Assembly (NCBI GenBank): GCA_015350385.1
Contig: WNKI01000001.1
Span: 12,273,329 to 12,337,328, forward strand
Length of the DNA: 64,000 nt
Direction: 5' to 3'
DNA from: Aculops lycopersici
Lineage: Eukaryota > Arthropoda > Arachnida > Trombidiformes > Eriophyidae
The first letter of the stretch is position 1. Every line of letters begins with the position of its first letter. The notes below the pieces were generated by a model, which was given only the letters and a program-made list of their open reading frames with translations, searched no databases and had not been told where the DNA came from. The position numbers and the translations under genes are program-made. Positions 20,359-29,595 of this stretch are shown here, piece after piece.

Positions 20359-21183
20359 TTAGACTATCATATTGTCTTTAATACTCTGCAGCTGAGAATT
20401 CAAATATTCGAGCTTGGCGATGAGAGCCTCAAAACCCAACCTGACAATGTTGGTTGGTTTCAAGGCGCCTGAAGTCTCAACGTTCATGTAAAATTTGTTC
20501 GGCTTTCCGTCGGGCAAATACTCGGCCTCCTCGAACGGTCCGGGGTCCTCTATCTTAGCACTGTACTCGCTCTTTGGCCACTCTTCTGGTTTGTAGAAGG
20601 ATGTGTGGCGAAAAGCGTTATCTGGGTCATACTCAAATGAGACACTTGCTGTCGGATTCCATTTTGCATGCTCCTTCCCAAATCCCTTCTTGGCGAAAGC
20701 TGTTACCTTGAGCTCTTGTTTCTTTCTTAGCTTCACTATAAGTATGTCATTGTCGTCATATGAGGAGTCCTCCATGTCTCTGGATCGAGAGGATACTGGC
20801 GCTACCTTGGGATTACTTGACATGAGATCTCTAGTAGTCACATTAAGTGGCTTTTCATCGTCGCACTTAACGTGGAGAGTGAATTTAACAGAACATCGGT
20901 CACAAAACTCATCGCACTGGCAAGCTCTAGTGTACTCCATATCGTTGACAACCTCATCACTAACAAGTGGTATCAGTCCTAGCCTGTGTGCTATGAATTC
21001 ATCGTGTAAAACTGTTGAGTTAGCTTCTAGTTGGACCCAATCGATGGCCAGAGTTGGAACTTCTGCAATAAACACGCGCCTCAAGCTGTTGGCGACGCTC
21101 AAATCAGTATCCTCGATGGTGAACTTGACGTTGTCGTCATTGTTCTCATCTATCTTGATGGTGGACTGATTGGCGTAGGGCAT
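20359..21183 (-). CDS. POLR2C: DNA-directed RNA polymerase II subunit RPB3
   Basis: RPB3 forms the assembly platform of RNA polymerase II with RPB11. The 274-residue product starts [11 protein letters not shown], exactly as in other animals (MPYANQPT), so the ATG at 21183 is chosen although the frame is open upstream. Conserved blocks are [34 protein letters not shown], the zinc-binding set [25 protein letters not shown] and [12 protein letters not shown]. The C-terminal helix that pairs with RPB11 ([18 protein letters not shown]) is present. It is a single exon. It is divergent from FDX2, with 339 bases between the starts. Confidence 0.97.
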   Translation of the reverse strand: MPYANQSTIKIDENNDDNVKFTIEDTDLSVANSLRRVFIAEVPTLAIDWVQLEANSTVLHDEFIAHRLGLIPLVSDEVVNDMEYTRACQCDEFCDRCSVKFTLHVKCDDEKPLNVTTRDLMSSNPKVAPVSSRSRDMEDSSYDDNDILIVKLRKKQELKVTAFAKKGFGKEHAKWNPTASVSFEYDPDNAFRHTSFYKPEEWPKSEYSAKIEDPGPFEEAEYLPDGKPNKFYMNVETSGALKPTNIVRLGFEALIAKLEYLNSQLQSIKDNMIV

Positions 21184-21522
21184 TCTAGACTCTTTGTGGG
21201 ATGTTCGGAATAAAAGTTGAAATAATATACATGTATTGATGAAATTATGGAACTCACGCGTCTCATGCAACAATCCTAGTTGCATTGAACGCGACATTTT
21301 ACCACAGCTCACGTGCGACTCGTTGTAGGGGGCGCTGCGATCTGAACGAGCGATGCAATACATCTGATGCATTGCCAAAATAAGCTCTGGTTTGTTTTTA
21401 TTGAACCCCGCTTATTGAAACAAAACACTCTCTTCAGTCTTGTCCTTGAGTTAATAGTTTGGTAGACTGGTTTTATTATCGAGCCAGCAAATTAACCGCT
21501 AGTTATTATAGACTCCCCTGTC

Positions 21523-22163
21523 ATGGCCAAACATCGTGATGTATCTTGGGTTTTGCAAAAACTAAGAGGAGCACTCTTGGGGCGTCCTTACAAGCCCGCA
21601 CTTAGGTTCAAGGAGCAGATGTCTTCGAGATCTCCACCACATCCACTCATACCAGGTAAGCAGGTTACAATCTGATTCGACTGCACCTTAAACATGAACG
21701 ATCTAATCTAACTAATTCATTCATTATAAATTTGATTTTACAATCAGATGGTGATGCCCACAAATTGAGTGCAAACTACTATGTCAGTAGGGATAGGAGA
21801 CGTCTAGTCATGCCACCCAAGGATGTGGTCAATGCTATCCATGAAGGCAGGCAAATAGAAGCAAAGGTAGGGCAATCTCTTATGTCGGCCGTATTGGCTG
21901 CAGGTATCGAGATAGAGGCTGCTTGTGATGGAAATTGTGCATGCTCTACTTGCCATGTTTATATTGATGAGAAGCATTTTAGTAAACTCAAGCCTGCCAG
22001 TGAGGAAGAGGAAGATATGCTTGATTTGGCCCTATTTGTTCAGCCAACATCTCGCCTAAGTTGTCAAATTGAAATGACCCCCGATCTCCATAACCTTGAA
22101 TTCAAACTACCCTCTGCGACTAGGAACTTCTACGCTGGCAAACAGAAAGGGGATTCAGATTAA
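21523..22163 (+). CDS. FDX2: Mitochondrial ferredoxin 2 (adrenodoxin-like [2Fe-2S])
   Basis: FDX2 donates electrons for mitochondrial iron-sulfur cluster assembly. Exon 1 is 21523..21655 and exon 2 is 21748..22163, joined at phase 1 across a 92-bp intron (GTAAGC...CAATCAG). This gives 182 residues. The N-terminus (MAKHRDVSWVLQKLRGALLG) is basic and suits a mitochondrial presequence. The cluster cysteines follow the C-x5-C-x2-C...C pattern in ACDGNCACSTCHVYID and RLSCQIEMTP; an extra cysteine lies between the first two. The ending TRNFYAG matches the FDX2-specific TRNFYVDG tail, which separates it from FDX1. Its 3' end converges with TRMT6, 155 bases apart. Confidence 0.93.
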
Positions 22164-22318
22164 TAGCTGAGCTCGTGATATAAGAATAGATTTATTTTGT
22201 GGCTGTAAAATATAAGTCTCACCTAGGGCAGTAGTCAAACCTTCAACGGGTATTTCGAATCATATAATCATGTGCAATCGGAGAGCACACTTCAGCCTTG
22301 CACCTAGAGTCTCGATAC

Positions 22319-23584
22319 CTAAGGAGTTGAAATTGCTGTTTCCATTTCAACTTGAGTGAAACCCTCTGTGGGTCTCTTGTCACCTGAGTAATCTGGCCCA
22401 TATAGTGCCTTTATTCCGCTCAATAAGTAACCTCCGAATCCTGATGTATTCATTGCAGGTCGCGTCCGATCAGGCAAAACTTGGTAACGCCTGAGCCAAG
22501 ATTCAGATAGATTCAGGGCAACAGCCAAGCAGTTGGATTTTAGGTAATCATGGCACTCTAAGAGTGGTTCCGCGGTGTCACTATATATCACAAATTGGCT
22601 AGATGGCTGTAGGAACTGATAGGAGAGCTTCAGTAGTGGCAACGGATGATCACTTTGCGCAATTAATATCATCGCACTTATGGATTTAGACTTGAGAAGT
22701 TCTGCGGCCCGGATTCGTTCGTTATTGCGAGATTCTCGATTGGCATCTTTTTTCATTAAAACTAGTTGTAGATTTACCTGTGATTGACAGTCGTCAATAA
22801 CAGCCTCTCCTTTGGTAGTCTCTCCTTCGTCTTTTGCTCTTGTAGACCTATTCTCGAGCCGAACCAGATGTTCCTCGCCTCTAGCTTTCATGATGTCGTT
22901 CTCGTGAGTAAAGTCGTCAAGTCCGCGCGAAACTTTATGCAAGTCTCTCACAGTTATTGCCGAGAGTTTGCCAGCAACCTGTTCTTCTTTGATATTGAGC
23001 ATATTCAAAGTCTTCCTAGTTGTGCAAATATACTCATAGTCTGGGATCAACTGGACACAGGTACCAGCTGGTAGGATTCTGCTCATGACTGCACCTGTTA
23101 GCAGCCCCAAATTGTGGTCAAGGAGTAGGCAAGTGGATCCCGATTGAATGTTTGAGCTCGTTAATATTTGTGAGAGTATGTCTGGCCGGAGTCCCCCAAT
23201 TTTGTCTCTAGCGTAGAGCATCTCATTGATTTGCATGAGACTTGGACGAATGACTGTGAGGATATTGGCACGATTCTTTTGTTTCTTTTTCTTGATGATC
23301 TTCTCTCGCGAGAACTGCGTTTTGCTGTCGAAATCTGCAAGTTTATTTGAAAATTCTGTTGATAGGTCATTATCAAAAGATTCAAAGTCTTCTATCCTGG
23401 TCATGGTCTCGCCATCAACTTGAAAAACCGACCCATACTTGGCCCCAACTAGTGGACCTGGATCAAAGTGAAGTTTCCCATAATGGACAGTGGTACCGGA
23501 GTCCACCGAGATTATCTTGATGTTATCTGCATCAAAACTTTTGACCAAAACAACATGGTCACCCTCCTGGATGGTGTCATGCAT
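22319..23584 (-). CDS. TRMT6: tRNA (adenine-58-N1)-methyltransferase non-catalytic subunit TRM6
   Basis: TRMT6 binds tRNA and, with catalytic TRMT61A, makes m1A58 in initiator and other tRNAs. The 421-residue, single-exon product shows the Gcd10/TRM6 pattern: IQEGDHVVLVKSFDADNIKI, VHYGKLHFDPGPLVGAKYGS, the RPSLMQINEMLYARDKIGGLRPDIL region, and a Rossmann-like part (GSTCLLLDHNLGLLTGAVMSRI) without a functional SAM motif. A long charged stretch lies in the middle. The C-terminal YLLSGIKA is typical. The length is slightly below the human protein (497). The start is the ATG at 23584. TTTATT at 22191 may provide its polyadenylation signal. Confidence 0.92.
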   Translation of the reverse strand: MHDTIQEGDHVVLVKSFDADNIKIISVDSGTTVHYGKLHFDPGPLVGAKYGSVFQVDGETMTRIEDFESFDNDLSTEFSNKLADFDSKTQFSREKIIKKKKQKNRANILTVIRPSLMQINEMLYARDKIGGLRPDILSQILTSSNIQSGSTCLLLDHNLGLLTGAVMSRILPAGTCVQLIPDYEYICTTRKTLNMLNIKEEQVAGKLSAITVRDLHKVSRGLDDFTHENDIMKARGEEHLVRLENRSTRAKDEGETTKGEAVIDDCQSQVNLQLVLMKKDANRESRNNERIRAAELLKSKSISAMILIAQSDHPLPLLKLSYQFLQPSSQFVIYSDTAEPLLECHDYLKSNCLAVALNLSESWLRRYQVLPDRTRPAMNTSGFGGYLLSGIKALYGPDYSGDKRPTEGFTQVEMETAISTP

Positions 23585-24178
23585 TTAGGAATAATTATTT
23601 ATCTTGATATCAATATTGAGAAGATGGAGGCTGAAACGAGTTAGGGTATTTGGGAGGATCGAATGAAAGTTGTTCATTTGCGTGAATCTTTTTGCAACGC
23701 TTGCAACACGTGAGCGTTGCGCGTCAGCCCGCGCCAACTCGGTCCACGAGTGTAACACCGCGAGCGGCAGGTGGTCATCAAAACGGAGAGAAGTTCAATT
23801 AGATCAGCCTGAAGAGCCATTACGATCTAGGTGAGGGAGACTATGGACTCAAACGAGATGGGAGTTTCGACATGTGAGAAAATGTAAAGGCTTTAGTGAG
23901 ACATATGTAATTTTCCAAGAGAAAAGATGATCCCCAAGGTTTATTAGTGCAGAATACAATGACAATTACGAAAGCATGTTGTTGCTGAAAAGCTTATAAA
24001 ATGACCTCGATATTCTTGCAGCACTCTTTGTCCTGCTATTGTAATGTGCAGCAGTGATTTCCTTTTGTTATGAGCAAATATAATTTCTTTCGGTTGTTCG
24101 GTTTCGTCTTGCGTCTCGCCCTCACTTCCGTTGTGCCAATCGAACTTCTCCAATCCTACGCTACTTGGCTAGACCCGT
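23585..24178. other. Intergenic region, no gene seen
   Basis: This holds the upstream region of TRMT6 and the probable 3' UTR of the desaturase. TTTATT at 23940-23945 reads AATAAA on the minus strand and is a candidate polyadenylation signal for the desaturase. The short open frame around 23944-24153 looks like UTR by chance. Confidence 0.4.
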
Positions 24179-25288
24179 TCAAGCCACCTTCTTGCTATGC
24201 CTCTCATCTCCCGAACCCGAGGCCTTGATGGTCGGCTCCTCTCCCTCCTTTGACCTGAACTCTCCTGTTCTCATCTTTCTCTTTAGTATTGTTTCCTCAT
24301 CAACCACTCGACGATCAACCACGAGGTCGAGCGAGGCACAGAAGTCAATGAAGGCTGTGGTCAAGTTCCAAAATCTGCCAAACTCGGAGGTTGCGTAATC
24401 GTATGGAAAGGTGTGATGGTAGTTGTGGAAGCCCTCGCCTAGTCCACTGAAGATGGCGTATGGTGACTCGCGAGCCTCAATCCTCTCGTCGTATGGGCGC
24501 CAGCCTGAGTAGTGGGCCGCGGAGTTGACGAGCCAGGTACCATGGAGCAGTACCAGGTAGCGGAACATGAATGCAATCACAAAGGAGGTCCAAAACTTCT
24601 CCTGCCAGAAGATCATTGGAATGCTCACGGGAATAACGACCATAAAGAGGACGGCCATCCACCAGAAGTGTCGGTGCTGGAACATAACCCACCCGTTGGC
24701 CTCCAAGTCGCTGAGATCAATCAGCTTGCCCTTCTCCTTGACATCGGGATGCTTTCGGCAGCACAGCCAGCCCATGTGAGCAAAGAAGAAACCTCGCTTG
24801 ATGTTATGTGGATCTGCGTCCGTCTCGCTGAATTTATGATGCAACCGGTGGTCGCGGCTCCAGGTGTAGATGCTGTTTTGTCCGGCCATCGTTTGCATTA
24901 TCATCAACACCAACTGAACTGGCCACTTGGCCTTGTAGGAACGGTGCGACCAGAGCCGATGGGCGCCTCCGGTGACACCAAGTCCACTGATGTACATGCC
25001 GAAGAATGAGAAGGCCAACGTTTTCCAACACTGCTGAGTGTAGACCATCCAAACTGTTAGAGGGATGCATGTATGTAAGATCACAAATCCAATAATATTT
25101 TGCCACACCAACTCTCGCTTGTACTCACTGCTCCCTGTCTTTTGTTGCTGCTGCTCTCTCTTGGCTTCCGGTTCGACATTTGCTGCTTTGGTGTCATAGT
25201 TGTCATTCTCGTGCTCCATGCTGCCGATCGCCTCTTGCTCGCTTCGGTCATAGACCTCGCAAATATCGCTCAAGTCTTTGTCAAACAT
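24179..25288 (-). CDS. SCD: Acyl-CoA delta-9 desaturase (stearoyl-CoA desaturase)
   Basis: This ER membrane di-iron enzyme introduces the cis-9 double bond into palmitoyl- and stearoyl-CoA using cytochrome b5. The product is 369 residues, close to insect desaturases. All three histidine boxes are present and in order: HRLWSH, HRLHH (in WSRDHRLHHKFSETDADPHN) and HNYHH (in GEGFHNYHHTFPYDY). An additional histidine of the metal site lies in NSAAHYSGWRPYD. Four membrane segments flank the boxes (for example NIIGFVILHTCIPLTVWMVY). The start is the ATG at 25288; the frame continues upstream, but that part consists of simple repeats. It is a single exon. An acidic N-terminus precedes the first helix. 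Confidence 0.95.
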   Translation of the reverse strand: MFDKDLSDICEVYDRSEQEAIGSMEHENDNYDTKAANVEPEAKREQQQQKTGSSEYKRELVWQNIIGFVILHTCIPLTVWMVYTQQCWKTLAFSFFGMYISGLGVTGGAHRLWSHRSYKAKWPVQLVLMIMQTMAGQNSIYTWSRDHRLHHKFSETDADPHNIKRGFFFAHMGWLCCRKHPDVKEKGKLIDLSDLEANGWVMFQHRHFWWMAVLFMVVIPVSIPMIFWQEKFWTSFVIAFMFRYLVLLHGTWLVNSAAHYSGWRPYDERIEARESPYAIFSGLGEGFHNYHHTFPYDYATSEFGRFWNLTTAFIDFCASLDLVVDRRVVDEETILKRKMRTGEFRSKEGEEPTIKASGSGDERHSKKVA

Positions 25289-25320
25289 GATGCTGTAGTA
25301 TTGTTGCAATTTGAATTGAG

Positions 25321-25350
25321 TTGAACAGATTTGAACAGATTTGAACAGAT
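25321..25350. repeat. Three tandem copies of a 10-bp unit upstream of the desaturase
   Basis: Three perfect copies of TTGAACAGAT in a row, 33 bases upstream of the desaturase ATG, presumably in its 5' UTR. Confidence 0.85.
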
Positions 25351-27563
25351 TTGACTTGTCTGGTTGCTTTGTTGAGATTGACGAGCTCTTGATTTGAGTC
25401 AGTGCGAGTGACTGAGGTGATCGCACAGTAGTTTGATAAGTGATTGAACTCGTCGGTCTTGGCGGAAATCCGTGTACTTCCAAGTTATTTCCTTTCAGTA
25501 CTTGCTGCTACTATTGCTGGCCGCAATGGTCAGTCTCTCTTCGGGTCGGGTTTCAATTTGATGTTGCTCGCCTCGCTCTCAAGTTGCTATTGGCGATCGT
25601 CTCTGGGATCAGGATGCTTTATGTGGCACAAGGTCAACAGGTGCCTGAGGCGGCGACGATGTTGCGGCTAAAACCAGTGTAGTCTGGTGCGCGCTGGTGA
25701 ATGCGCGGCGCTCGTTATCGCTTCTCATCGGCGCACTTGTTGCTCGTTTGATTACCGGCAGCTTTCACTTGTTGCAGCTTAGCCAATGTTGCTGCTGTCC
25801 ACTCTACGTGCGCTGATTGGCGGTGGTTGTGGTGGTGGTTGTAGTTGTAGATGTAGTTGTTGCGCGCCACTGCGGCAAAGCTTGTCAATGGAACCACTGC
25901 TACTGTGACTAAACTATTGCCACCACTATCACTAAACGCTGCTCCCAGGTCGAAAGTTTCGGTGGACAATTAGGCGCGATCTGACTGCTAAGAATACCAC
26001 TAAGAATACTGCGAACACTAAGACGACGACGCCAACGCCGATGAGTCTCCCCAAGTAAATCTTGCAAAGGAGTGGAGGAGAAATTAAATGGCGCTGTTCT
26101 GCTGACAGCCTAATGGAAAGGCATACGAAAAATCACCATTGTTATCGGTGGTGCCGGTGGCGGCGCTGAGAGACTTAGCGCTACATCGACGACGACAACG
26201 AATACGAATACGACGCACCGCCACTGTTGCCGCACCACACAACCACCTTAGCCAACACCACAACCACCGGCTATTGTTCCACAGGTGACTCATGGACAAA
26301 CAACAAGTAGCGCGCCAGTCGACGGACTCGACTACAAAGTGGCGGCCAAACAACAACACCAACCAACCAACCAACCAGCAACCGAATTTCCCCACTAAAT
26401 GGCCAGGCGTGTGGGCGGCCGGCGGCTCAGGCAGCATGGGCACACAATAGTGCAAATTTTTCAAGTGCCAAACCCCATCAACACACTTGAGATTCTCTGC
26501 CACAAATTGCATTTGTGTCAATGGGCTTGCGGTTGTTCTAAGAGACTTTGAGAAGGAAAGAGAGGGATGGAGAGGGTTGGCAAAGTTATATAGAGTTTAA
26601 GCCGCCGAATACAATGGTAAAGCGCGCTACTGGCCACCGAGCGATCGGGCTAAACGAGCGAACCACGAACCAAGAAAGAGAGAGAGAGGGAGAGAAAAAA
26701 CGAACGAATAAACCCACCGGTCGGGCGCATGAATGAGCTTGCCGGCTTGCCAACCTGGTGGCCAGAGTCACTAGCAATATCACAGGTGCACACAAAGTGC
26801 CCGAATCTCAAGTCCGAGAGGTTTGTCGGTTGTTGCTCACTGCGCGTTCGCGTTGGCCCTCGACATTACGGCTCTTTGCCACTTCCGGCTCAAGTAGTGA
26901 GCGACAGAGTGGTGGCGCCGGCAGAAAGTCAAGCTTGCTAACTCCCAGCGGAGAGAGAATGAGAAAGAAGTAGTTGGTAATAAGCTTGAGCGAGTGCTCG
27001 GCAGCCAACCAATGCCACTCACCTGTAGACATTTGTGCGATTGTCGTCGCCTGCCTGTCCCTTTGCCCCAATCGTTCACCTGGCGCTTGGGTCAGTCGCT
27101 TACTACACGACTCACTCAACATCCCAACTGGATGGTAAGTCAATAAGAACAACACATCCTTGCTATTGTTTTCCGTTATATTGACTTACTAGCTTAACTA
27201 TGGCAACAAGCGCCACCATTGATTGCCATGATTTATTGGTATCTAGACTAAGTGCCACTGTTGTCAACTGAGCCGAAGATTAAACTTGAATCTGTCAACT
27301 AGGAGAGATTACCGTCGAGTCTGGCATCGTGAGGCAAAAGCTAATGACATTAGAAAAGCGACATGACTTCAAATTGCAATAGAGTCAATCTGTTCCAAGG
27401 GTGGATCAAAAGATGGCGCCCGAGCTTGCATTTCAGACAGAGCAAGTTAGATTGAGTAGTCAAAAGATGAGTTTGACACAAAAGTTGTAGCGGGTTATAA
27501 GTCTTGAGAGTGGGTGTCGATTATTTTATAATACAAGTTTTTAAGTTGTAATCTTGTACAAAT
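25351..27563. other. 2.2-kb upstream region of the desaturase, no gene seen
   Basis: This long stretch between the desaturase and RNPS1 probably carries promoter, 5' UTR exons and introns of the desaturase. It is rich in short repeats (CCAA run near 26360-26380, GA-rich near 26680). No open frame resembles a known protein. Confidence 0.4.
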
Positions 27564-28115
27564 TTATCGTCGAGGTGGTGACTTTCTCCATGACCCATTG
27601 CGGTTCGAGCCACTAGCGCGCTGTCTTGGAATTGCGTTGCGACCGCTAGACTTGGACACAGTGATCTCTTGACCGTCAATCTGACCTCCATCCATATATC
27701 TGATGGCCTTGTCGGCATCCTCTGACTTCTCGAACTCGATGAATGCAGCGCCACGAGTCAACTGTGGGTGGTAGCGATCCGGTTGAAGATCAACGTTCTT
27801 GATGGGACCGTATGATTTGAAGATCTCTTGTAGATGGTTCTTGTTAACATTCTTGGTCAGTCGGGATACGTGAACCTTGCATACTGGCGACGGAGATCTC
27901 TTGCGATCGCTCTTCGAGGTGTCGGATCTGGATGATGGGGAGCGGGATCTGGATGAAGCCGACGAAGAGGATGAGGATCTGCTTGAGTTTGACGAGGATG
28001 AAGGTGAAGAGGAGGAGGAGGTCGAGGCTGAGGAGGATGTAGAGGAGGATCGTGAGGTTGATCTCGATCTGCTCGAGGAGCGATCCCGTCTTCTCCTGCT
28101 TAAGCTACGTGCCAT
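27564..28115 (-). CDS. RNPS1: RNA-binding protein RNPS1 (Ser-rich, one RRM)
   Basis: RNPS1 is a splicing activator and peripheral exon junction complex protein. The 183-residue product begins with an RS/Ser-rich domain (residues 1-75). One RRM follows at about 78-155, with RNP2-like VHVSRLTKNV, RNP1-like RGAAFIEFE, and KNHLQEIFKSYGPIKNVDLQ, closely matching RNPS1. A short basic tail SGSNRNGSWRKSPPRR follows. It is shorter than the human protein (305), mainly in the Ser-rich and C-terminal parts. It is a single exon starting at the ATG at 28115. SR proteins with one RRM are the alternative, but the RRM wording favours RNPS1. Confidence 0.88.
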   Translation of the reverse strand: MARSLSRRRRDRSSSRSRSTSRSSSTSSSASTSSSSSPSSSSNSSRSSSSSSASSRSRSPSSRSDTSKSDRKRSPSPVCKVHVSRLTKNVNKNHLQEIFKSYGPIKNVDLQPDRYHPQLTRGAAFIEFEKSEDADKAIRYMDGGQIDGQEITVSKSSGRNAIPRQRASGSNRNGSWRKSPPRR

Positions 28116-28595
28116 TTCTAACTTAGATCTAATATTTGTGTACGTCCTCTAGTTTGATAAATTAGTCTTGATGGTACAAATCTATGATCAGTCAAGGGAA
28201 AGTTGTGATCAAATTTGATGTCAGATTCTTCTTTTAATATTATTGTTGTTCGGCGCGCGGTGCCACAAACGCGCGTGCTGTAAGCGCTCATGTAGTGCGA
28301 GCAGATTTGAGACGAGCCATTCATTTTGAGTTAGAACGACGCATAACAGCTCTACTTCGCTACAAAGCAGCGGTTGTAAGCGAGAGCCTCGAATGCAACC
28401 TGAGTGACCGAGATGGTGGTTGTTCATAATGATACATTTTCGCACCAGCTTAATGCGGCATCCTGAGTCATTAGCGAAATACCTGTATATAAAACGAATC
28501 ATCATGTCAACCTTGTGGCTGTAACAAAAATAACATTGAAATTTTTAGAAAGATTTCAACTGAATCGAGCAAATCAATTCATTTGAAGCTTCTTC
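28116..28595. other. Intergenic region, no gene seen
   Basis: Upstream region of RNPS1. Nothing else is supported. Confidence 0.35.
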
Positions 28596-28796
28596 ATGGT
28601 GGATGACATTAGTAGGCCAAGTGATACTTTTGTGCTTATGAGCAACCTGCTAAATCAGAATTGTCGTGAAATCACGCGTCTCACCGAGACCATGAACCTG
28701 TTGCATAAATTCAAAGAAGCTCGCGTGTCGTTTCGAGACTCGATACGTCACTCTTTGGTTCAACCACTCTACGGCAGCCAATCAAACACTGTCTAA
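28596..28796 (+). CDS. Small hypothetical protein, uncertain
   Basis: This is a 66-residue frame from an ATG, MVDDISRPSDTFVLMSNLL..., with a predicted helical centre (NCREITRLTETMNLLHKFKEARVSF) that could form a short coiled coil. I do not recognise it. It has no membrane segment or cysteine pattern, and no poly-A signal was picked out. It may be a real short gene, a UTR frame, or chance. Confidence 0.25.
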   Translation: MVDDISRPSDTFVLMSNLLNQNCREITRLTETMNLLHKFKEARVSFRDSIRHSLVQPLYGSQSNTV

Positions 28797-29203
28797 CAAA
28801 ACAAAGTTTTCACGCATACCTATTGCCCAACACTTGACAGCCTAACTCTCGCTGTCTTGAGAGAAACAATGGAGAAACTTTCCATCCGATTGGGGAAACA
28901 AATTATGTTTCTCCCTTCTTTTGTGTTGGCATAAATGATCAACCAAAAAGGAGCCTCTAACTAGCTAGTCAATTTGCGCCTTGAACTTGAGTTGTGAGCC
29001 GATTGGTGGCGGCGGTAGTTGCGTAACTCATTGTAGACAATTGTGGTGGAACCAAAGCGCAAACAAGTTGCGTCACTAACTGCTGGAGCCATCGCAAGAG
29101 ATTACAGTTACCAGACATTCCATCCGGAACATTGGATGACAATAAGAGCAGTTGACAATCTTTTGCGAGGCTAAACTATGCAACTAAACAGCTTAGTTTC
29201 AGA

Positions 29204-29413
29204 TCATAGAAGGTCTGGTCTGCCCATACACTGCGGCGAGGTGCCCAGACAGCCGCGTGCAGGCGAGCATCTGTAGCTTATGTCATAGGTAGATATAAAA
29301 ATAGCTCCCATTATAGCGATCATGATACTTTGTGGAGCGTACAAACCACTGGATAGAGTTAAACATAAGCTGCATCCAGTCAACATCAAAGAGAAACGAG
29401 TCCAAAGAATCAT
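29204..29413 (-). CDS. Small hypothetical secreted or membrane peptide, uncertain
   Basis: This is a 69-residue frame from the ATG at 29413. It starts with a hydrophobic segment MILWTRFSLMLTGCSLCLTL that looks like a signal peptide. A second hydrophobic stretch follows (SIMIAIMGAIFI), and then a Cys-containing tail (YRCSPARGCLGTSPQCMGR). The tail has three cysteines and a GR that could be an amidation and cleavage site. I do not recognise a known neuropeptide. It could equally be a chance frame. Confidence 0.25.
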   Translation of the reverse strand: MILWTRFSLMLTGCSLCLTLSSGLYAPQSIMIAIMGAIFISTYDISYRCSPARGCLGTSPQCMGRPDLL

Positions 29414-29467
29414 ACACTGATCACGAGCAATCACTAGTCACCATTATTGTGGGGATAAACTTTTCGA

Positions 29468-29475
29468 TATATATG
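29468..29475 (+). promoter_or_regulatory. Candidate TATA box of the secreted Met/His-rich protein gene
   Basis: TATATATG lies about 128 bases upstream of the ATG at 29596, which leaves room for a short 5' UTR. There is no further evidence for it. Confidence 0.3.
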
Positions 29476-29595
29476 AGTGAGCGACATTTTGCTCGTTAAT
29501 TGATTAACCATTTGGATAGGATCAAGAAGACATAATTGGAAACAAAAGAGACTATCTGACTAACAATAACCTAGGCACATAGATAAACATAGGCA

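Noticed and set aside
26084..26521. 145-residue Trp/Cys-rich minus-strand frame upstream of the desaturase
   Set aside because: Composition comes from CCAA/CCAC simple repeats; no domain and no signal peptide logic.
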